DNA of 64,000 bases, taken from the NCBI RefSeq assembly GCF_017676385.1, contig NZ_JAFFZN010000013.1, forward strand, positions 62,001 through 126,000. The letters run 5' to 3'. The position numbers and the translations under genes are program-made. Positions 58,566-64,000 of this stretch are shown here, piece by piece. Position 1 is the first letter of the stretch; each line of letters opens with the position of its first letter. The DNA comes from Streptomyces spirodelae (lineage in GTDB: Bacteria; Actinomycetota; Actinomycetes; Streptomycetales; Streptomycetaceae). The notes below the pieces were generated by a model. It had not been told where the DNA came from, did not search any database, and was given only the letters and a program-made list of their open reading frames with translations.

Positions 58566-60791
58566 TCAGCGCCCGGTTCCCTCCTCCCGGGCGTCCTGCT
58601 CGGGGTCGGCGTGGAGCTCCTCCCCCGCGCACAGGGCGAGCACATCGGCTCCGAACTGCTGGAGCTTCCGGCTGCGCACTCCGGAGATCCGGGAGAGCGC
58701 AGCCTCGTCGCCGGGGACGGCCTCGGCGATGGCGAGGAGGGTCTTGTCGGTGAAGACGCAGTAGTCAGGCTGTCCCAGCAGGGCGGCCTGCCGCGCGCGC
58801 CACTGGTGCAGCCGCTCGTACAGCACCTCATCGAGCTCGGAGGGGCAGTCCTCGCAGCGCAACAGCTTCACCTCGCCGGGGTCGGTCAGCGAGCGGCCGC
58901 ACACCCGGCAGCGCGCCAGGGCCCTGCGTACGCGCCCGCGCCCCGCGGACCGACCGCGCTCGACATCGCCCTGGATGACGCTGCCGCCGGCCACCGCGGG
59001 GCCATAGCGGGGAACGCCGCCGCCCGTTCCGGGGCGCAGGCCCTTGAGGAAACGGCTGGGCTGTCTGCTGGGGCGGCCGCCCGGGGAGCGGGCGAGGGAC
59101 CAGGAGAGGGTCAGGATGCGACGGGCGCGGGTGATGCCCACGTACAGCAGCCGGCGCTCCTCTTCTATCTGCTCATCGGTCTTGGCGTAGGCGATCGGCA
59201 GCATGCCGTCGGTGAGGCCCACCACGAAGACCGCGTCCCACTCCAGACCCTTGGCCGAGTGCAGCGAGGCGAGGGTGACCCCTTCGACGCTGGGGGCGTG
59301 CTGGGCTCTGGCCCGTTCGTCGAGCTCGGCGACCAGATCGGAGAGGGTCGCTTCGGGGTGGGCGGCGGCGAAGTCCACGGACAGCCGCACCAGTGCCGCC
59401 AGTGACTCCCAGCGGTCTCGCACGGCTCCCGATCCGGCGGGGGCCTGCGGGGTCCAGCCCTTGGTGCCGAGGACGGCGCGCACCTGGGACGGCAGGTCCG
59501 CCGCGTCGTCCAGCAGAGCGTCGTTGCCGCCCGCGCGCGCCGCTCCGCGCAGCACCACGAACGCCTCGCGCACCTCTGGCCGTTCGAAGAACCGCTCGGC
59601 CCCGCGGAGCTGGCAGGGGATTCCCAGATCTGCGAGGGCTTGTTCATAGACCTCGGACTGGGCGTTGATCCGGTAGAGAACGGCGATCTCGTCTGCGGGC
59701 ACGCCGGAGGCGATCAGGTCCCGCACCCGCCGGGCCACTCCCTCGGCCTCGCCCGGTTCGTCGGCGAACTCGGCACAGACCGGCTCGGGGCCGGGCTCGC
59801 GCTGGGAGACGAGTTCCAAGCGGTGTTCGGCGGCGCGGCCACGGGCGTGGGCGAGCAGCGCGTTGGCGAAGTGGACCACCTGGGGGGTGGAGCGGTAGTC
59901 GCGGACCAGCTTCACGACCGTGGCGCCCGGGTGGCGGGTGCGGAAGTCGAGGAGGTGGTCGGCGGTGGCGCCGGTGAAGGAGTAGATGGTCTGGCTGGCG
60001 TCCCCTACGACGCACAGGTTCTCCCGCTCCCCCACCCACAGTTCGAGCAGCCGCTGCTGGAGAGGGCTGACGTCCTGGTACTCGTCGACCACGAAGTGCT
60101 GGTACCGGCCGCGTACCGTCTCGGCGATGTCCGGGCGGTCCTGGAGGATGCCGACGGTCAGCAGCAGCACATCCTCGAAGTCGATCAGGGAGCGCTCGCT
60201 TTTGAGCTGTTCGTAGAGGTCATAGATCCGGCCGAGCTCGGCCGGATCGCGGGGCGCTGCGCGGCCTGCCTTCGCGGCGGCGGCCGGATAGTCCTCGGCC
60301 GCGGTCTGGGTGACCTTGGACCACTCGATCTCGCTGGTGACGTCCCGCAGCTCGGTGCGGTCGAGCCGGATCCGGCAGCGGGCGGCAGCCTCGCCCACGA
60401 GCGCGGCCTTGCGCTCGACCAGGGGCGGCACCTCACCCCCGATGGCGCGGGGCCAGAAGAACTGGAGCTGGCGCAGCGCGGCGGAGTGGAAGGTGCGGGC
60501 CTGGACGCCCTGGGCGCCGAGCTGGCGCAGCCTGCCACGCATCTCCCCGGCGGCGCGCTGGGTGAAGGTGACGGCCAGCACCGCTGCGGGCGGCAGGATG
60601 CCGGCACGGACGCCGTAGGCGATGCGGTGGGTGATGGCTCTCGTCTTGCCGGTGCCCGCTCCGGCAAGCACGCACACCGGACCGTGCAGGGCCGTTGCCA
60701 CCTCGCGCTGCTCCGGGTCGAGCCCTTCGAGCACCACGTCGGGAGAGCCGGGAACCTGCGGGAAGAGAGTGGAGTCCGTTGCTGCTGTCAC
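58566..60791 (-). CDS. uvrD2: UvrD2-type ATP-dependent DNA helicase
   Basis: The 741-residue SF1 helicase has the Walker A AGAGTGKTRAI, Walker B VVDEYQDVSPLQ, QTIYSFTGA, and LYVGITRARRIL. A Cys4 motif (CRVCG with CEDCP) and a C-terminal HRDC domain (YERLHQWRARQAALL) make it UvrD2, essential in mycobacteria. GTG 60791 (VTAATDSTLF) is chosen; the longer frame adds 20 residues. It is divergent from mycoredoxin, and its promoter region is separate from the σR promoter there. Confidence 0.92.
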   Translation of the reverse strand: MTAATDSTLFPQVPGSPDVVLEGLDPEQREVATALHGPVCVLAGAGTGKTRAITHRIAYGVRAGILPPAAVLAVTFTQRAAGEMRGRLRQLGAQGVQARTFHSAALRQLQFFWPRAIGGEVPPLVERKAALVGEAAARCRIRLDRTELRDVTSEIEWSKVTQTAAEDYPAAAAKAGRAAPRDPAELGRIYDLYEQLKSERSLIDFEDVLLLTVGILQDRPDIAETVRGRYQHFVVDEYQDVSPLQQRLLELWVGERENLCVVGDASQTIYSFTGATADHLLDFRTRHPGATVVKLVRDYRSTPQVVHFANALLAHARGRAAEHRLELVSQREPGPEPVCAEFADEPGEAEGVARRVRDLIASGVPADEIAVLYRINAQSEVYEQALADLGIPCQLRGAERFFERPEVREAFVVLRGAARAGGNDALLDDAADLPSQVRAVLGTKGWTPQAPAGSGAVRDRWESLAALVRLSVDFAAAHPEATLSDLVAELDERARAQHAPSVEGVTLASLHSAKGLEWDAVFVVGLTDGMLPIAYAKTDEQIEEERRLLYVGITRARRILTLSWSLARSPGGRPSRQPSRFLKGLRPGTGGGVPRYGPAVAGGSVIQGDVERGRSAGRGRVRRALARCRVCGRSLTDPGEVKLLRCEDCPSELDEVLYERLHQWRARQAALLGQPDYCVFTDKTLLAIAEAVPGDEAALSRISGVRSRKLQQFGADVLALCAGEELHADPEQDAREEGTGR

Positions 60792-60892
60792 CCCGCCATG
60801 CTGCCAGCCCCGCCGGGAGCCGCGGCACGGCTGTCCACAGCCCGGCCCCATTGGTCGTACAACTCTCCCTGCCGCGCCCCCTACCCCCAGGG

Positions 60893-60918
60893 GGAATGCC
60901 TCCGGGGTCCCGCGCGTT
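60893..60918 (+). promoter_or_regulatory. σR-type promoter of the mycoredoxin gene
   Basis: GGAAT (60893-60897), exactly 18 bases, and GTT (60916-60918) match the σR consensus in full. It lies 41 bp before the ATG. With the sigRp2-like site this is the second exact match in the window, placing mycoredoxin in the thiol-stress regulon. Confidence 0.85.
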
Positions 60919-60958
60919 CACTTGAGGCACCGAACGAGACGAAGGAGCAGTGAAGAAG

Positions 60959-61216
60959 ATGGCGGGCACTGTGACGATGTACAGCACCACCTGGTGCGGC
61001 TACTGCCGTCGGCTCAAGGGCCAGATGGACCGCGAGGGCATCATGTACACCGAGATCAACATCGAGCAGGACCCCGAGTCGGCAGCCTTCGTCGAGAAGG
61101 CCAACGGCGGCAACCAGACGGTGCCCACTGTTCGGGTAGTTCCCTCCATGGGTGGTGACGAGGTCGTGATGACGAACCCGAGCCTCGCCCAGGTGAAGCA
61201 GGCTCTCGCGGCCTGA
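60959..61216 (+). CDS. mrx1: Mycoredoxin with an element-supplied C-terminus
   Basis: The 85-residue thioredoxin-fold protein has the mycoredoxin active site CGYC at 13-16 (TTWCGYC), the TVPT cis-Pro loop at 54-57, and the TNPSLAQVK helix at 72-80. It reduces mycothiol mixed disulfides. I chose ATG 60959 after GAAGGAG; an in-frame GTG nine bases earlier is possible. Its last 27-28 codons lie beyond the recombination core at 61115-61133 and differ from the displaced 3' end at 63672-63747, so this gene is a chimera restored by the inserted element. A terminator follows at 61231. Confidence 0.9.
   Translation: MAGTVTMYSTTWCGYCRRLKGQMDREGIMYTEINIEQDPESAAFVEKANGGNQTVPTVRVVPSMGGDEVVMTNPSLAQVKQALAA
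61115..61133. repeat. Left recombination junction (attL-like) inside mycoredoxin
   Basis: CAGACGGTGCCCACTGTTC (61115-61133) aligns with the 63665-63683 sequence at 15 of 19 positions, the longest exact runs being CAGAC and GTGC. It marks the switch from host to element sequence within the mycoredoxin gene. The true crossover dinucleotide cannot be picked from the sequence. Confidence 0.7.
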
Positions 61217-61230
61217 CTCTCCCCAGCGCT

Positions 61231-61267
61231 GCGGCCCCCTCTGGTCATGGTCACCGGAGGGGGCCGC
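61231..61267 (+). terminator. Terminator after mycoredoxin (inside the element)
   Basis: GCGGCCCCCTCTGGT and ACCGGAGGGGGCCGC form a 15-bp stem with one mismatch, loop of about seven bases. The element thus ends the mycoredoxin transcript before its own genes. Confidence 0.8.
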
Positions 61268-61367
61268 TCTGTATGTAGGGGAAGCCGGCGGCGAGCCGTC
61301 GCACGCCGGTCACGCGCCGTCAACACCGGCCGCCGCACAACCTTACAACGCGCTCTCGCCGGAGCAC

Positions 61368-61405
61368 TTCATGCAACAACGTGCATACCCACAAGCGTGC
61401 ATGAA
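61368..61405 (+). promoter_or_regulatory. GTGCAT-repeat operator upstream of the element's small ORF
   Basis: TTCATGCA (61368-61375) and TGCATGAA (61398-61405) are exact inverted repeats, with GTGCAT at 61381 and 61397, 16 bp apart, between and within them. Such clustered ACGTGCAT-like motifs occur before Streptomyces genes under Xre-type repressors (recollection). No Xre gene is in the element, so the controller would be elsewhere. Confidence 0.5.
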
Positions 61406-61475
61406 CGGCCGAGCATGACGCTCGTACGGTCGTGTCTGACGGCCCCAACGGGGGCCACGGGCAGGGGGGGTTCGC

Positions 61476-61787
61476 ATGGCACGCGAAGAGCTGACTCGGC
61501 TTAACGGCAACGGGAACGGCGAGTGCAGTGAAGACGACTGCCCTAACGTGTACCGCACGGAGCGGGGAACGTTCGTTGTTCAGGGCGATCGATGGGCAAC
61601 CCGCAACACGTCGGCGGAGCGTTCTGTGCGCAGATCCTCGGCTTCAGGATCAGCCAGGAGCCCGCCCCCGCCTGTCTCACCCCTCGACCGAGTGCGCGCG
61701 TTCACCGCCGAGCACGGTGAGGACGCGCTCAGGGATGAACACTTCGAGGCCGCGTTGGAGGGGGCGCCGCCTGCTCCCCTGAGATGA
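61476..61787 (+). CDS. Small element-borne protein of unknown function
   Basis: The 103-residue protein starts MAREELTRLNGNGNGE and carries DCPNVYRTERGTFVVQGDRW, a block I recall in small Streptomyces proteins beside Xre or DUF6879 genes. The later part (PLDRVRAFTAEHGEDALRDEHF) is acidic and looks coding. ATG 61476 follows a G-rich site. Its last 111 bp are antisense to the 3' end of the integrase. The product may be shortened or fused relative to its family; function is unknown. Confidence 0.6.
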   Translation: MAREELTRLNGNGNGECSEDDCPNVYRTERGTFVVQGDRWATRNTSAERSVRRSSASGSARSPPPPVSPLDRVRAFTAEHGEDALRDEHFEAALEGAPPAPLR

Positions 61788-63602
61788 AGACCCCACCAGC
61801 CTCGACGGGCTGACGGGGTCGTGAACGGTGGGCCGACGACGGTCGGTGGACGGCCGGCTCAGCGGAGAGTGATCGTCAGGCTGTCGCCGCCGTGGGCTCC
61901 CGAAGCATCGATAGAAGTTCCTCGACATCACGATCTCGCCCCGGGCGGGGGGCGCCGGAACTCGGCTGGCCGCACGTTCCGCTTCGTAGTCCTCCCAGCG
62001 GCTGACGATCTCCCACTCAGCGCCCGTAAGCGTCACGGGCTTCTCGTACCGTTTTCCGGACAGCGAGACCGGTGTGGTCGGTGCGAGCACCTGAGAAGCC
62101 TTGGAGGGGGTCTCCCACCATGAGACACCCTGCTGCCGAATGTTCTCGATGAGGTCGCCCGGATCGATGGCAAGGACATCGGGCCGGAAGTGCACCCTCA
62201 CCTGGTTTTTCTTCAGGAACTCCCGGCGCTCGTCGACACTCGACCGCTCCCACCACTCCGCGTAGCTCTCTCCCGTGCCCGTCCACACGGTCACCGGCTT
62301 CGGTCCGTCCTGGTTGGTGACCTTCTCTCGGTCCTGGGCGAGGCTGGCGACTTGTGAGGCGTATGCAACGGCACTGATTTCGTCCTGTTGGAGTTCCTTC
62401 AGGAGCTGGTTCATCTTGCCGTCGATGACGGCGAGCTTCGCCGCACGACTGTCGTCGATGGTCGTCTTCGACTCCATCCGTTCCAGGTGGCCAATCTCCC
62501 CCAACAGGGCCGACTCCATCCAGGGGTACAAGTCCTCTGCCCAGAACCTCTGCTTCGGGCACGCCGGGATGCCCTTGCTCTTGTTGCCATGACAGCGGTA
62601 CCGCTCTCGCTTGCCCTTGGCGGGGTCGCCCTTCACGAAGTAGAGGGAGCTGCCGCACAGCATGCAGAACGTCACGCCCACCGTCGGCGACGTAGAGCCC
62701 TTCTGCTTCTTGTACTTGACCGAGGCTACGGCGTCCGACAGCTTCGCCCACTCCTCTTCGTTCAGTACCGGATCAGACCGCATGACAGGTGTGCCGTCGT
62801 CGTTGCGGACCGCGGCGCCATTGGCGCGTACGTACTCCCCGAGCAGGGAGCGGCTGGCCAGTACGGCTTGCACTGTGGTCGGCGTCCAACTGGCGCCCCG
62901 AGGCTTCGGGTCCGCCAACCGAGTCGTGCTCTCGCCTGCCGCCGCGCGGGTGCGAGCGATGTCCTGAGCCGTGGGCACGCCGTGCTCGTTCAGCCAGGCG
63001 GCGACGGCCGAGAAGCTCGGCGTCTCGATGAAGCGCCGGATCATCTCGATCAGCGTCGGGCCGTACTCGGGGTCGAGTTCCAGGGTGAAGCCTGCGTCGC
63101 CCTTCACCGCTCTGCGTCCGAACGGGACAAGGCCCCCCGGCCAGCGGCCGGTCTTCCGCATGGCCTCTCGGGAAGCCTTGCTACGGGCCTTGATGGCGTC
63201 CAATTCCGCCTCTGCGACCACGGCCAGGATCTTGGCGATGGTCTTGCCCCACGGCTTCGAGAGGTCGAATCCCTCCTCGCAGGAGATGAGGCCCTTACCG
63301 TTCGCCTCGCACCACTCGATGATGTCCGAGAGGTGACGGACCGACCGCGCGATGCGGTCGATCTTCAGGATGATGATGTGGTCAAACTGGTCCATCTTGT
63401 TGTTGAGCCAGTCCCCCAGGGACGGGCGCACCCACGGCGAGATGGACGCCGACACGTCGATGTCGACGGCAAAGTCGACCAGCTCCATTTCCTCGGCGTC
63501 GGCCCGCTTGCTGATGCGGGTCCGCTGCGTTTCCTCGCCGGTCTGGTTCTCGTTGCCTACAGACAGACGGACCACACCAAGAGCCCTGGGCTTGTCGTTC
63601 AC
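61677..63602 (-). CDS. Large serine recombinase (integrase)
   Basis: The 641-residue enzyme has a resolvase domain with the catalytic Ser in GVVRLSVGNE, then ILKIDRIARSVRHLSDIIEW and AELDAIKARSKASREAMRKTGRWPGG; a recombinase domain with AVAAWLNEHGVPT and SWTPTTVQAVLASRSLLGEY; a zinc ribbon CMLCG with YRCHGNKSKGIPACP; and a coiled-coil region. The C-terminal ~80 residues are basic and low complexity and may be a read-through. GTG 63602 (VNDKPRALGVV) follows GGGGAAGGG; a longer frame would run over the right junction. It lies next to attR, as usual for integrases of integrated elements. Confidence 0.9.
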   Translation of the reverse strand: MNDKPRALGVVRLSVGNENQTGEETQRTRISKRADAEEMELVDFAVDIDVSASISPWVRPSLGDWLNNKMDQFDHIIILKIDRIARSVRHLSDIIEWCEANGKGLISCEEGFDLSKPWGKTIAKILAVVAEAELDAIKARSKASREAMRKTGRWPGGLVPFGRRAVKGDAGFTLELDPEYGPTLIEMIRRFIETPSFSAVAAWLNEHGVPTAQDIARTRAAAGESTTRLADPKPRGASWTPTTVQAVLASRSLLGEYVRANGAAVRNDDGTPVMRSDPVLNEEEWAKLSDAVASVKYKKQKGSTSPTVGVTFCMLCGSSLYFVKGDPAKGKRERYRCHGNKSKGIPACPKQRFWAEDLYPWMESALLGEIGHLERMESKTTIDDSRAAKLAVIDGKMNQLLKELQQDEISAVAYASQVASLAQDREKVTNQDGPKPVTVWTGTGESYAEWWERSSVDERREFLKKNQVRVHFRPDVLAIDPGDLIENIRQQGVSWWETPSKASQVLAPTTPVSLSGKRYEKPVTLTGAEWEIVSRWEDYEAERAASRVPAPPARGEIVMSRNFYRCFGSPRRRQPDDHSPLSRPSTDRRRPTVHDPVSPSRLVGSSSQGSRRRPLQRGLEVFIPERVLTVLGGERAHSVEG

Positions 63603-63664
63603 CCTGCCCTTCCCCAAGACATGGGCGGCCCTCCCCGGCCGCCACAAGGTAAGAGGGAAGTCTA

Positions 63665-63683
63665 CAGACAGTGCACACCGTCC
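63665..63683. repeat. Right recombination junction (attR-like)
   Basis: CAGACAGTGCACACCGTCC (63665-63683) is the counterpart of the left junction. To its right host sequence resumes with the displaced end of mycoredoxin. It lies 63 bp upstream of the integrase start. Confidence 0.7.
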
Positions 63684-63747
63684 TGTTCCCCGCTCGACGC
63701 TGACCAACCCCTCCCTGGCACAGGTCAAGGAGAAGGTCGGCGCCTGA
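63672..63747 (+). pseudogene. Displaced, frameshifted 3' end of mycoredoxin
   Basis: The stretch encodes STLTNPSLAQVKEKVGA and a stop at 63745-63747, the same C-terminal motif as mycoredoxin but with a different ending. Read in the frame of the 5' part it gives TVLFPARR and a stop: relative to the expected VLFPDGSTLTNP it lacks four bases. It lies 42 bp from the convergent nudC stop. Mycobacterial Mrx1 has the DGSTLTNPS wording, supporting this as the host original. Confidence 0.8.
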
Positions 63748-63789
63748 CGCCTCCGGCCCCGCGGCCGGCCCCTCGCCGGTCCGGCCGCG

Positions 63790-64000
63790 TCAGTCGTGGC
63801 GGCGCGGCTGGGGCAGCGGCTTTCCGTACCAGCGTTCGACCAAGCGGGCCGCGATCGAGATTCCGGCGGGTGCCAGCACCTCGCCGGATTCGATCGCGGC
63901 CCGCAGGTCGTCGCGGGAGAACCAGCGGGCCTCCTCGATCTCGTCCCCGTCGACCTTGATCTCGGGAGAGGTCGCCCGGGCCATGAAACCCAGCATCAGG
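63790..64000 (-). CDS. nudC: NudC-like NAD(+) diphosphatase, C-terminal part
   Basis: The visible 70 residues (LMLGFMARATSPEIKVDGDEIEEARWFSRDDLRAAI in two parts) match the end of NADH pyrophosphatase NudC: the SQPWPFPxSLMLGFxA signature's last part and the DEIxEARWFSRDEL helix. The Nudix box itself lies beyond the window. It is convergent with the relic of mycoredoxin. Confidence 0.85.
   Translation of the reverse strand, partial: LMLGFMARATSPEIKVDGDEIEEARWFSRDDLRAAIESGEVLAPAGISIAARLVERWYGKPLPQPRRHD

Larger units (their letters stand above)
61115..63683. mobile_element. Serine-integrase element inserted in the mycoredoxin gene (~2.55 kb)
   Basis: The stretch between the two junctions holds a terminator, a motif-rich promoter, one small ORF and one large serine recombinase, and has visibly lower GC than the flanks. 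Outside it uvrD2-mycoredoxin on the left and nudC on the right are host genes. It carries no structural phage, replication, transfer or excisionase gene that I can see, so it is a minimal element or a remnant. Confidence 0.82.

Noticed and set aside
63603..63728. Longer start for the integrase at 63728
   Set aside because: It would translate the right junction and displaced mycoredoxin end; the GTG at 63602 has a ribosome site and directly precedes the catalytic domain.

Overview
The window is high-GC actinobacterial chromosome, almost certainly from a Streptomyces or very close relative. It carries the two WhiB-like regulators wblE and wblC, the σR/RsrA thiol-stress pair, the σH locus with its anti-sigma factor, the DasR/DasABC chitobiose system, the class I ribonucleotide reductase operon under a cobalamin riboswitch, and many GTG starts with purine-rich ribosome binding sites. 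The gene order runs like the sigH-to-wblC segment of Streptomyces chromosomes (my recollection; no comparison was run). Most of it is core genome; the one clear insertion is at the far right.

Layout. 0-5.6 kb: a partial NUDIX hydrolase, two divergent paralogous HTH regulators, a peptidoglycan amidase and a PLP enzyme. 5.6-9.6 kb: sigH leader, UshX-like anti-sigma factor, sigH, a membrane protein, a diacylglycerol-kinase-like enzyme and wblE. 9.7-19.4 kb: a PdtaS-like sensor kinase, then one long leftward block (dasA-dasB-dasC, a GH3 hexosaminidase, a SIS-type sugar-phosphate enzyme, a class II aldolase) with dasR divergent and two DasR-box-like sites between dasA and dasR. 19.5-28.2 kb: cstA with its small partner, an acetyltransferase, nrdAB behind paired NrdR boxes and a B12 riboswitch, peptide deformylase and a TPR-like protein. 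28.4-32.1 kb: two HD-type proteins, rsrA and sigR with an exact σR promoter. 32-41.9 kb: hydrolase, SRAP protein, M50-like protease, aroA, rsgA, SMR transporter, TetR regulator, hisN, CBS protein, and a catalase/Fur-family divergent pair. 42-44.4 kb: two identical initiator tRNAs flanking a Sel1-repeat gene. 44.4-57.5 kb: UPF0182 protein, PPA1309 protein, PDZ/S16 protease, moaE, an SDR, a DUF2342 protein, NUDIX, YgjP-type metalloprotein, ThiF-like protein and ABC1 kinase. 57.5-64 kb: wblC with a full attenuation leader, uvrD2, mycoredoxin and the end of nudC.

The most interesting structure is at 61.1-63.7 kb. A roughly 2.55-kb element with a large serine recombinase has inserted inside the mycoredoxin gene. 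The left junction replaces the last 27-28 codons with an element-borne ending that keeps the TNPSLAQVK motif in different codons. The displaced host 3' end lies beyond the integrase, next to nudC, and is now frameshifted, so simple excision would not restore the gene. The mycoredoxin gene has an exact σR promoter match, linking it to the sigR-rsrA operon 29 kb away.

How the genes work together: two stress sigma systems (σH with its anti-sigma factor; σR with RsrA and mycoredoxin), antibiotic-stress control (wblC), N-acetylglucosamine sensing (DasR and its transporter and enzymes) and deoxyribonucleotide supply (NrdR and B12 control) sit among housekeeping genes. Stretches over 300 bases without an established gene are 5562-6082 (sigH leader with a possible 40-codon ORF), 8971-9288 (wblE upstream), 11247-11579 (kinase upstream) and 22597-22897 (nrdA leader). 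All calls rest on reading the sequence and on remembered family features; no database search was run.
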